From Bryoerythrophyllum caledonicum (Eukaryota > Streptophyta > Bryopsida > Pottiales > Pottiaceae): a DNA stretch of 64,000 bases. Under the pieces are notes generated by a model, which was given only the letters and a program-made list of their open reading frames with translations, ran no database searches and was not told the DNA's origin. Numbering within the stretch: position 1 is the first letter of the stretch; each line of letters opens with the position of its first letter. The stretch is from NCBI GenBank assembly GCA_963971425.1, contig OZ020514.1, positions 17,085,406 through 17,149,405 of the forward strand. The letters are read 5' to 3'. This document shows positions 11,440 to 21,961 of the stretch, one piece after another. Made by a program: the position numbers and the translations under genes.

Positions 11440-11880
11440 CGAACTTCCTTCAGCCCGCAGCTCGTCTGGTGGTGTTCTCGTGATGTCCCAGCCTTTCTTG
11501 TACTCGTATGCTCGTGATCGTGATGTCCCAGCCCTCCTTCTGCTTGTGTGGTGGTGGTCGTGGTGCCACAACCCTCCTCGTGCTCGTGCTGGTATCCTCG
11601 TGATCGTGATGTCCCTCCTTCCTCAGCTAGTGTACGCGGACCTACTTCCCTTAGCCGGTATGCTCGGACCTACTTCAGCTGGTGTGCTCGAACCTCCTTC
11701 AGCCCGCAGCTCGTGTAGTAGTATCCTCGTGATCGTGATGCCCTTGCCCTCCTCGTGCTTGTGGTCGTGGTGCCGCAACCCTCATTGTGCTCGTGCTGGT
11801 ATCCTCGTGATCGTGATGTCCCTCCTTCCTCAGCTAGTGTGCGCGGATCTACCTCCCTCAACGGGTATGCTCGGACCTTG
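11440..11880. repeat. About 207-bp coding-type minisatellite
   Basis: TCCTCGTGATCGTGATGTCC recurs, including at 11595 and 11802 with a period near 207 bp. Shorter internal repeats of CTCGTGCTCGTGGTCGTGG and GCTCGGACCTCCTTCAG type are also present. On the minus strand it encodes Arg/Glu/His-rich repeats such as SRSRGYQHEH and LKEVRAHQLK. It lies directly upstream of copy A in that orientation, so it is probably an expanded N-terminal low-complexity region of that gene. Plus-strand frames of up to 208 codons here are compositional shadows. Confidence 0.6.
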
Positions 11881-11899
11881 CACTAGTGTTCGGCTCGGA

Positions 11900-14070
11900 A
11901 TTTTTGGAGGTAGCTTCCTTGTTGTTGCCGGTTGAGCTTCCGGGTTCTTGCTTGGGAAGTTGCGGAGCTCCCGTTATTTGAGCTAGTCTAATGTCTGTGT
12001 CGGTGGGCCTTCCGAGCTCCTCTAGATTGAGCTAGCTTTTCCAAGGCCTTAATCTACCCGTTGGTCTAGGGTGTTAGGCTTTGGTGTTAAACCCCTCCTT
12101 GTCTCTTTTAGCACTTATCCAATGACCCTGTATCTTACCTACTCTATTCCTTCCTAAAAGCTAATACCATGTAGATAATAACCTCCAAACCTTATTAGTT
12201 TGTTCGCGGGTCCCGCCACGCACGGTCTTCACCCCTGGATTGTTTGTTGGGCTTGTCCAAGCCTCTCTTGGGCTGCCTACACCGTAGCCGTTTCGTCGGG
12301 GTCCTCCTCTTCTAGATTAATATTCACATCAATTGTTAAATGTGTCCTGGCCTTCTTAGATGCCCGTACAGATGCGGTTGCAGCCTTTTCCGCTTGCTGG
12401 ACAACCTTATTCGCTCTTACCACAACCTTCTTCTAGTTGATAGACTTTCAACGGTCCTTCAATGTGTGTGCAAATACCTCTTAAACCTCTACCTTGTATT
12501 CATTAGTGTAGTCCTCAGGCCCATATTCACAAAAGTACCTATTCGGGACAACAAAGTTAGCATAGGTAAGAGAATTAATGTAAATGCTGAAAGAAAATGG
12601 AATCCACCAAAGTGCACAGTGTCTGCGACTTACATAATCTCTTGTATGGCTGATTCAACTCGGACTTGTGACCTGTCTTCCTTGCCACGGAAACAAAGGA
12701 TGTTTTCTTCAATATATATACAAGGAAATTGTCTGGTCGAACTTCCGCGTCAACGAAGTCGTTCAAGCGGCTCCACAAAATGGTGGCTTTTTTGACGGTT
12801 TTTGTTCTTCCTCCTCCTTGATTGACCTTTTCCTCCCATTTAAGGTCGGTTCGATCAAAGGCACCTTTTGGCGGCAGCTAGATAGATGCCCAGATTTTTT
12901 TCAGGACTTTCCTCTAGGACGGCAACTTGTACATCTGGTGGGGTGTTGATGTTGCAAGTTGTAGAGTAAGTATTCCTCCGGATAGCACTTAGTTGTGGCT
13001 AAATGTGTCCAAAGTATCCGCTCTAAGTTCGTTCCCACAGAGACCTATTGTTTTTCCTTAAATGATAGGCAAAAGCTAACTACCAAATACTACTCTACAT
13101 GTTAGCTTTCCTATTCATCTCTTTGCTCCCAATCTGGATCCTTCTAGACTCCAGAGTTCCTACAATAGCTTTCGGAACTAGTTTCTGGACAGCCGTAGGG
13201 TAGTTTGATTGATCTTTGTTCCTCCTCAGAGAGTCTTCCGGACGGTTTAAACAAGTGACCGGAAGGCCACTGATCATGTTTTGTGTAAGTGGCCGGATTC
13301 CCCACTCTCTTGTGACTTAAAGTGCCTAGACACCCACTCCCTCGTAACTTATAGTGGCTAGACACCCACTCTTCCTACTCCGCTAACTGATAGACATTTG
13401 TTGAAGTCGGACTCACACTCTCACATCATTCAGATGGCCATCCGGACGCGGTCACGCAGAGGTAAATCCAGACTACAATGACATTCCAGTTGGTAATATA
13501 GTAGTTCTACTGAGTGAGTTTTACAATTTGTAAGTGAACTTCCTTCTAAACATACACATTGGGCTTTTTTCCTATCGTAGGGGGAGATTCTAGCCTCAAC
13601 CGGAATCCAGGTTCACACGGATATTCCATGCCTTAGAGGCTACCAGACACACCTCTGCAATACGTCTCTTCCCCTCCTGGCTGCTTCCGGACCCTGTAAA
13701 TTAATGTCAGGTTACTACCTAACTCCTACAGCTCTTCCGAGCGATCTCCCAATGCAAGTCCCAACCGGTTGTTCTAAGTACAACCACTTCAACACTCGAC
13801 ACATAAGAACTTAAATCACCATACTCCAACCACAATGGATCTGTTCCCTCACAAGAAAAAAACCCATATCACCACAAGTTCAAAAGAAGAAAATGTGATA
13901 GATGGAAAATGTTCTTCATGAGAAAAAACAAGATGGTGAGTTGTCTAAAACTCATGTATTAAGAACTTACTAAATTCCCAAATTTCGAATCTACCTAATC
14001 CGCGAGGAATCTGGAAAATCTTATCCTAATAACAAAAAAATCTTTATCTCTAAACATCCGGAAATCCGAT
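11900..14070. other. No gene recognised
   Basis: Scattered short frames occur on both strands (for example 12,340-12,795 plus and 12,575-12,778 minus), but none has a motif, a splice pattern or continuity. Parts of 12.9-13.8 kb are unusually rich in CCGGA/TCCGG words. I see no RNA gene. Confidence 0.5.
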
Positions 14071-14073
14071 ATC

Positions 14074-14116
14074 AGATCCAAAAATTATGGATGTTAGATC
14101 CGGATTTTCGGATGGT
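14074..14116. repeat. Short inverted repeat (hairpin)
   Basis: CATCCGGAAATCCG is followed about 20 bases later by CGGATTTTCGGATG, its near-perfect reverse complement. It could be an MITE footprint or a transcript hairpin. No flanking target-site duplication was identified. Confidence 0.5.
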
Positions 14117-14235
14117 AAAGAAGTTCATGGAATTTGTTAACCTAAAGTTTGGCAGTTGGGTGCAATTGTGAGCCTCATCATTTAATCGCTACAAAACCTA
14201 AATAACTAAAAATTCCTAATTTCAACTGTAACCCT

Positions 14236-16225
14236 AGCTATGGAGTCTTCTTGTTCCGGCGACTCCTCCGCAACGGGGATGCTCGTACCGTTTTCGTCGC
14301 CTTATCAGTCTTCTCCGGAGTTGGATCCGGTGCCTGGCTCCTACTTCCGGAAGCAAGGATTTTCGGCTCCGGTTTGTCCGATAAGGGTGTCGCCTGGGTG
14401 GCCTTCTCTGCCGTGCCAGTCGTGGTCCCCACCAGAGCCTTGACACTGGAGGCTTCCTTCGGAAGACCCCTAGACAATGGGGAAGTTGTCTTTCGGTGGA
14501 TGGAGGAGAGAGAGAAGCGAGGTATCCGGAAGACTTGGAGAGCCCCTGGAACAGTGCTGCCGGAAGAGGGTTCTTTCCAGTCTTCGCCGTCTCTGGACTG
14601 TTATGAGGGGCCTTGCTCTAGTGTCCGGGTGAAGCCACATTGGGTGTGCCAAAGGTCTCATCCGCCGGCCGCTTACCTTTGCCGGAAGCTTCCTGCGCCT
14701 TCCTTCACGGTCCGGTTACATATAGGGATGAGTCGAGTTCAATGGGAGAGTTCGGCGCCATCAGTTCCTCCCGGACTACAATGTTGGCCGTGTTGTTTAC
14801 CAGCAGTTGCATCTGCTCCCAAGTCTTCTCCATCTTCCGGGCGTGGTCCATGAGGAATCGGATGATTTGCCCATGGTTCACCTTATCTTCCTTCTCCAAG
14901 CACTCCTTGAAGAGAAGACTCCGGTTGACCGTGTCCACCGGAAAGCTCAACGCCGCCCAAACCTCCACGAGAGCTTGAGCAGATGCGGTGGCCCTGTCTT
15001 CCGCTTCCTTCTGTGCTGCTCATGCCTCCGTCACCGTGGCTTCCGTCACCAAGGCAAAGTCCTCCTGCAGCTTTGCCCGGGATTGGACTATCGGTAACTG
15101 CTGCTCCTCCATCACCATCAACCGGTCCTCGACATGCCGGAGATCCTTCAATCAAGGCATGACCTCCGATACATCGTCGACCTTGAGTTCATCCAGGATT
15201 TCGTATATTAGCGCTGAGCTATCGGCGAGGTACTGGTTGATCCGCATGGTCGACCAGGCTACGTGCCGAAGTAACTCAATGATGTCCTCCACCGCCTTGC
15301 TGGTGAGCTCCGGAGGTTCGGGAGTCCCTACTCGTTCTGGTCGGGTGGAGAGGCCTGCCGCATCTCGACCTTTGGTGGTCGTGTCCATCCGAGTCGGTGG
15401 TGATCCCGTCGGCACTGCCTTCGGTTGTACTAATCGACTTCGCTTCCAGGTCGGAGGGGTTTTGGCCGGAGGTGGCTCCGCATCTTCTGTTTTGTCCTCC
15501 AAGTCCGTCTTTGGCTCGCCATACTTCTGGATATTCAGAAGCTCGTCGTATTTGTCTTGCTCTTCCGACTTCAGCAGTTCGTGCCAAAAGTAGAGGTGAG
15601 TCAGGTAGGCCGAAAGTGGTGATCCGGCCTTCCTTGTCCGGTAGAGGCCCTTGACCAATCTCTCCACTAGGTCTTGCATTAAAGACGACCAGTCGTCGAT
15701 GATCTTCCCTCGCATTGCTCCCAGGAAGACACTCGCCCACTTGAACACCAGTCGCTTTGGCTTCTCCGGATGGAAGATTGGGTTTAGAAACCCAATCACA
15801 ATCCGGGCGTGAGAGTTGACGAGGTCACTCGTCGAGAAACCATCCTTTGGGTCGGCATGTTGGTGGAACTACCCGTCCACAATGTCGTCTTTCTTCTCCG
15901 CCACCTTTACGTCCCCATTCTGGAAGCCATACGTACACTTCTACTCCGACCGGGTCCACTTTTCCGAGTGCGCCCGGAGACTTCCGTCATACTAGTTGTC
16001 CGGGTCCCCGATCAGCTCCGTAACCATTTGTTCCTCCTTTGTTCTCCGTGCCACCTGTAGGAGCCCTGAACACCCCATCTTGTTGAGGAAGTGAAATAAG
16101 ACATGCAGGTCCATGTCTTTAGTCGGATACTCCGACATCAGCTTTGCGATTGGCGGCGCTCTGGCGGCCGCGCTCTTCACCATCCCCGGTTTCTCGGCTC
16201 GCTCTCCTTCGGCCATGACGGTCAC
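14236..16225 (-). pseudogene. Unknown coiled-coil/gag-like family, copy B, nonsense-riddled
   Basis: A frame opening at 16,225 (ATG-like start within MAEGERAEKPGMVKSA) reads down the minus strand through stops at about 16,005-15,866 (three TAG), 15,152 (TGA), about 15,020 (TGA) and 14,705 (TGA). It then appears to shift frame near 14,470 into a basic tail ending RRSRRNKKTP at 14,238. The central block IFHPEKPKRLVFKWASVFLG is followed by WSSLMQDLVERLVKGLYRTR, an acidic/Pro linker (EPPPAKTPPTWKRSR) and a long coiled coil (15,300-14,720). The order of parts matches copy A, but the two differ at most residues, so they are old paralogues rather than a recent duplication. No catalytic motif is visible. 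Every internal stop could come from CAG or CGA by one transition. Function is unknown. Confidence 0.6.
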
Positions 16226-16693
16226 TCTTCCTTCCCTCCGATCGCACCTACACGCACTGACCTCACAAAAGCACTTGTACTATAGAAGTACTACCGATGT
16301 TGAAAAACAAATAGAAAGTAGGGCAGAAAACAAGGGAGAGAGAGAGAAGAAGAAGGAGAAAGAGCGGAAACGACAACTCTGAAGAATTTCCGTTTCTGCG
16401 CCTTTTAATAATTGGCGCGATGTACGGAATCCATAACGGCTCTGACGTCGCTTCCCAAACGCCGTAATGACGATTCCGCTTCCGCATATCCTCCGGAATA
16501 CTCCTAACATTTTCCGGTTTAGGGTTGTCTCGTTTTCGGAAAGTTGCTGAGGACAACGGTTTCTAACAATTCTGTTTTAACACATAATTCTTATTTCCTA
16601 TTTCTTATCTAGTTATACTAGTCTACACCGTTTGAATCACTAATTTTTTCATTTTTATTTATTCATCGGATTTGAAAGGTTGTATCCGGAACC

Positions 16694-17211
16694 TTGTGGG
16701 AACGGATTGCCACAGCTGGACATGATAGGCGTGCGCATTCTTTGTTTTCGTGGCACGTGCCATTTTCATTGATGGGGTTATTCGAGGGAGAACCAACATT
16801 TGCTGTGGAAGGGGCACTTCCTGGACAAGGCCCATTTAGCACGCGCTCGGCAATTCCGAGACATGCCACTGTCACTGTAGAGGGGGAGGTTGCTACAATG
16901 CAAACCGTGTTTTGAGAAGAGATGTTTGCTTTGTTGGGGACGTCGCTAGGGCAACTGAAGATAGGAATGGGGACATGTTCAGAGTATGGCAGGTTTGGGG
17001 GCCAGGAGAGACTGCACGGGTTTGGGTTGTAAATGGGGAGTGGGGTGTTTGCAGTATTCGACTGCCAAACAGGGGAAGCATCTCTGCCACTACACAGAAC
17101 GTCCGCCTCCGATTCGCGTACAAGGTCCTCTTCACTAGTGGTGGGGCCGCAAACGTTGTATGTTCATTGATGGACTTCGTCATAACCAACAAGGTCTACA
17201 ACACATTCTAG
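16694..17211 (+). pseudogene. Unrecognised ORF remnant
   Basis: Two overlapping plus-strand frames have protein-like composition. The first (about 16,694-16,915) includes GEPTFAVEGALPGQGPFSTR. The second (16,912-17,211) includes GDMFRVWQVWGPGETARVW and AANVVCSLMDFVITNKVYNT. Joining them needs a frame change at about 16,913. I recognise no domain and see no convincing splice sites. It could be a decayed exon of a host gene or a chance pair of frames. Confidence 0.25.
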
Positions 17212-19164
17212 ATTGTCCATAATATGGTCTACGCCCTGAAAACCGAAGGCTTGTCCAGAACAGGCTTCACAGTGAAAAACCCTGCCCAACAATTCTTCCT
17301 TAAATTTGGAACCCTCTCAAGTTACCCAACTGCGGACATCCTACTAACCTAGGTTATGTGCACGCCATGAATCTTTAAACTCCGACACTCTGTCCATGAT
17401 TTAAGAAAGAGCTTATGAAATTTGAACTCTTAGGGAGAAACTGAAATTAGTTCAAGAACACTGGACAGGTTGTATACCAAAAATAAGGAACCATACAAGC
17501 AAAGGCAAAACTTGCATGGAAGGGAGAGAGAGTAGATGAAGCATACCAAGAATGTTGTGCGACATCCGATTAAAACAGTGGAGAAGAATCCAAATTAATG
17601 GCAACAACACATCCAAAGCACAAGAATAAATGCATGATCACAAGAACTGATCACCAAGAACACTCTAAAGCCAAAACACTCAAATCATGGCTGAATTTTG
17701 TGCAACCATCTTGAAATCCCCTGAATTCATTGCTGAGGTAGTTGAGCGATCTCAAAAGAGTGGTAGGTAACTTAACCTTCAAACGGACGATTAGGGAGGC
17801 AGACGAGAAGTGGAGGATGAAATCGGGCGAGGGGTGTCGGGCGGGCGGGCGCTCGCGGGCGGCCAACGTGGCGGGGAGGTTATGTGGTGGGCTTGGCCAC
17901 TGTGGCGGGCATGCGACGTGGCGGGAGCATCGTGGTGGAGCAACACCATGGCAGCCCAAGAATAGGTCGCGGCAAGAGGGACAAGGCCGGGCAGCCAACC
18001 AACTCACCGAGCATTGGATCTGGACGAACGCTCGACCAAGCAAATAACGAGATCCCTGGTAGAAATACCTTCATCGTGGTCACACAGTCTATTTCTTTGG
18101 CAACTCTACAACCGTTTGTAGATGAACTCCTTGTGCTTGGGCTTCAACACTCTTACTGCACACAAACGGGGGTGCCATCAATGCACACAAATAGAGGTGC
18201 CATTAACCCTTTTAACGACAAGGTCTTCCATGCTGCCCTGATAGTTCTTAAGGGGTCTTCCATGCCGCCCTGATAATTCTTACTATTTAGTAGATTCTGC
18301 ACAACAAAATCTACATGAGTACATTTTACTGTTCACTTTTTCACAGAAATCAATGTAGTTCATTATTGCCTCAACCAATTGGAGATCGGGAAGATAAGTT
18401 AGATGGAGGAAAGCATAGCGTACAACCACTCCGACCAGTGCAAATCAATCCAATGGTTCAATCAACCGTGGCTCCTGAAAAACTGGTCAAATCGACCACA
18501 TTTTAGTTCCTTCGTTGTTAAAAGGTTTAACTCCTTCAACCAAACTGGAAGAGGCTCGTCGTCTAGGGAAAAAATAGATATGTGTGAGTGAAGGAGTGAG
18601 CATGGACCATGTCCGAAAGGACTAATGACTGCGATTCCGACATCCGATCCTGTATTGGTTCTAGAGTGTTATGACTTCATTTACCTTGAAGGGTCTTCCT
18701 ATTCAGGTAATCTTAGACCCAGACACGCGGGCAGTAGATGGCTGCCCAGTACCTCCAGGCTCGGAGGGTTTCTTTCCTTTACTCTTGAGCAACTTGTCCA
18801 TGACTGTCAATTCGATGTACTTCGGGAGGTCTTTCTCTGCAAGAACAACGCAACATTGCCATTAACATACTCGAAGCTTTCATCCAACACCGGGTTTTCG
18901 AAGAGAGCCGTTAGAGATCATAAACTGCTCAGCTTACCTGCTAACACACTGGCATTCACCAGAAATTCTGGGGTGTTGGTAGTCTTCAACTGCGCACCAA
19001 ACAAACAGGCATCGTTAGATCAGAGTGGTATAGATAAATCACAGCCTTGAAATTGAGAAGAGAAATGTTGATTGCTACAAGTGTTCAATTTTAACTAAAC
19101 GTGAAGTGTCACTTTCAACGACCCGCATCAGGGGAAGCTCGCAAATGAAAGTTCTACACATGCA
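17212..19164. other. No gene recognised; GC-rich patch and small repeat
   Basis: A GC-rich patch at about 17,815-18,045 opens overlapping frames on both strands, which I read as compositional. A 32-bp duplication (GGTCTTCCATGCYGCCCTGATA) starts at 18,222 and 18,254. A 141-codon plus frame at 18,625-19,050 has no recognisable motif. Confidence 0.45.
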
Positions 19165-21577
19165 TTAGCGAACGATTTGAGTAGGTGTGGCTGATAAACA
19201 TGAATGTACCAGTGCTGTCAAGCCCTTTGCAAGCTCAACGGGGTCCACTGATCCTGGGCCTGCCAAGTAACCAGGTTGGAAATCATCTCCGTTGTAGCCC
19301 GCTACAAATAATGCACCGGCCTTTTCTAAGGCAACCTTAGAGCTTTCAGGTACAGCCCCAGTGCTGCAAACACACGTTCGCATACATTAGAATATACTCA
19401 AGCTATATAGAGGGCTATTACGCCTGTTGGACAATATGGAGGTTGTAGACGAAGAGGCAAAGAAGACAAAGCAAAGTCCACATTGAACCATTCAGAAGTA
19501 CGATGCAAATATGCAAAAGATTGCAGACCTGTCTGATGTCATCAACACCACAGAGGCGGGAGCCTTGTAAAGATTGGAGGCACCAGATTCATTGATGGCA
19601 AAAAGACGGGCCGCTCCTTCCTTGCTCCAAACCAAGCCAAGATCAGATGATACTGCTGTCTTAAAAACCGTGGAGTTCTTTCGGATAACTAACTCTGGTG
19701 CGAGTACCAGAACTGTTGCTCCTGCTTGAACAAAAGCCTGAAACCTCCTCCCACAAAACATTTCAGTTGTGTGAATCAAACACACAACTGAGTCACGATA
19801 CTATGAATCCTCAAGCTTACAGACTTATTAATGTGATCAGCCAGTGAAACGAATCAATCCTCTTTTTTGATGTATTATATTATAATATAATTATCTTTGA
19901 TCCTTAGTGTAACAGAGCATATGAGATCTGTAACCTTGTAGTCGTAAGTTCACAGATATCTCGCTCCAGCTTGAGAGACAAATTCAAACTTGACAAGTTC
20001 AAATTACTGAAAAAATTCTCTGAACACCTGAGGATAAAGTCATAAATGCACTGTTTCCAGAGCCTATATTCAAAATCTGATTAGGTTCAGTACGCTTTAG
20101 CTTGAACTCGTTCACGTCTTGTTCATTATGTCCATTGATAAGTTTGTTTATGCTTGACAATCAAGTGTTGGTTTTAGATTATCTGCATTGTATCATCCAT
20201 GATCGATACCAGTAGAATAGCAAACTAACCGTGCTGAAAGCGGGAGGGCATCTCGAGACAAGGTGTTCCCCCTTTCCGTCAATGCAGCCAACGCCCTCTT
20301 GACGGTTTCAACATCAGTAAATGTTTGAACACCAAAAATGCGTTCTTGTCTTCAGCAGTGAGTCCAACACTGCCGACAACGGATGGGCTGCAACGCAACT
20401 CAAAGCGATTACTTCGATTCATGACGAGGCATGACTAAATACGGGTGCATAAATATACTCTTCACATGCTAGTATCTTCATCAAGAGCAGCTTCAATGAT
20501 AGAACGTCTCCTCCATTTACAGGCACGCCCACCTGTAGTTTGAAGCGATGTAGACCGTGAATGGGAACTCTTGATGAGAAACTTGACGATTTGGAGCTGG
20601 CTCAAAAATGCTCCGGAACAACAATGCGCTCGAAGGGATATCGGAGATGGTGCGCACTTTGGCATCGGAAAGAGGTGACGAACCAACTGCACCAACGTGT
20701 ACATAAAGCTTTTGAGCACTGGTGAGAGACGCTGTCACCTGCAAACACAGCCTACTTCGTTGGTCCCAATCAAACAAGCTCACTCCAACCAGCGCCAATG
20801 TCATCAACTCCCTCTAACAACATTTTCAAAACACTGAAGAAGAGCATAGAAGAAATATTACAAAAGACTCACCTCTTTAAAAAGACTTCTTGCGAAGAAA
20901 TATTACAAAAGACTCACCTCTTTAAAAAGACGGTTGAACTGAGCCTTGCTGATATCCGTAGCTCCCGAGGTGTAGGAACCCCGCGCATACACAGTTGTAG
21001 TCATCCTTGGCTCTGCAAATGATAAATGACACCAATTTCTATCGGAGCCGAATTCACTCCGCTTGAAGAAAATCCTAAAGCCTTGCACAAGGATCTACTC
21101 AAAAATCCTATCATGGATTATAATCATGGACTACCAATGATAATAACTGCAAAGACATGTGCGTATTTTGACTAGAAGCCTCAAATTCGCAGCCACTAGG
21201 TGAAGGCATGACTTCAATTTGCAAAAACAACAGTCCATAGAAAAACAATTACGATGATCGAGTGGCCATACACTGATCATCGTTGGTATATTGTTGGTAG
21301 GCATAAGAACTCCGCGATTATGAGGGTTTGGGATAAAACGATTCAAGCTCTCAGGTTCGAAGATATCCCTGAACTGTACCTGGAATATTGGCATTGACCT
21401 TCTTCAGCTGCGACTCTCGCAGATTGCGATAAGCCACGACGTAGAAAACCTACATCTGAAAATGTACCTCATTGAATAAGCATTTTCAAAACATAATAAA
21501 ACAAAGATCATGTCAGAACGTCGAACAAACCTCGGGAAAACTATTTGCTGCCCTTGTCCAGGCGCTGACTCTGCCGA
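19165..21577 (-). pseudogene. Multi-exon plant-type gene, function unrecognised, with a frameshift
   Basis: Seven minus-strand exons have clean splice sites: 21577-21531 (VSAWTRAANSFPE), 21449-21380 (VFYVVAYRNLRESQLKKVNA), 21012-20918 (VYARGSYTSGATDISKAQFN), 20738-20533 (VHVGAVGSSPLSDAKVRTIS), 20387-20230, 19737-19529 (ATVLVLAPELVIRKNSTVFK) and 19363-19165 (ALFVAGYNGDDFQPGYLAGP), ending in TAA. The fifth exon starts GLTAEDK in one frame but continues ERIFGVQTFTDVETVKRALA in another, an apparent frameshift. The third also needs a frame change near its start to stay protein-like. The 5' end was not found. I do not recognise the family; no catalytic motif stands out. It lies head to head with PRL1, about 380 bp apart, so the two may have shared a bidirectional promoter. 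The retained introns argue against a processed copy. Confidence 0.55.
20849..20938. repeat. 45-bp tandem duplication spanning a splice donor
   Basis: The sequence from GAAGAAATATTACAAAAGAC to TTTAAAAAGAC occurs twice with a period of 45 bp (units start at 20849 and 20894). On the minus strand each copy carries the exon end ..TTTAAAGAG followed by a GTGAGTC donor, so the third exon of the 19.2-21.6 kb gene has two equivalent donors 45 bp apart. Confidence 0.9.
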
Positions 21578-21961
21578 CTGCACACAACCATTTCGTCTCA
21601 GATAACTTCCATATGCAAGCCACTTCAACACATATCACATGCAGAAAAACAAATCACGTTCTAGTCATCAATTGTGCCCAGTAGCTGGAAGCATCACACG
21701 ACTTTCGTAAACTTAAACCCTCGTCTCCTAAAAAACCAAAGCGCTCACAACCTACCCAAATTCGAAACCTACAAAACCGAACGCCATTTTACAAAACCTG
21801 CCAAATTTCGACGATGGCAGTCCTGAATGCTAATAAAACTTCAAACTCGGCGACATTACACTCACAAACCATTTCCTTCCCATACTCCAAACACTGAACC
21901 CAAAAACCTAAGTTTTCTGACGATCCACAAGATTCCCGAGCCGAATTAAAAAAAAGCATGG
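21578..21961. promoter_or_regulatory. Candidate bidirectional promoter region
   Basis: This gap separates the two divergently oriented genes. No clear TATA box or shared element was identified. The call rests only on position between PRL1 exon 1 and the first recognised exon of the minus-strand gene; further 5' exons of the latter may lie here. Confidence 0.25.

Noticed and set aside
11309-11935. Plus-strand 208-codon ORF
   Set aside because: It lies on the antisense of the minisatellite and is a Val/Leu/Ser-rich shadow of repeat composition.
17742-18273. Overlapping GC-rich ORFs on both strands
   Set aside because: No domain, splice sites or conservation signal; frames are open only because of local GC richness.
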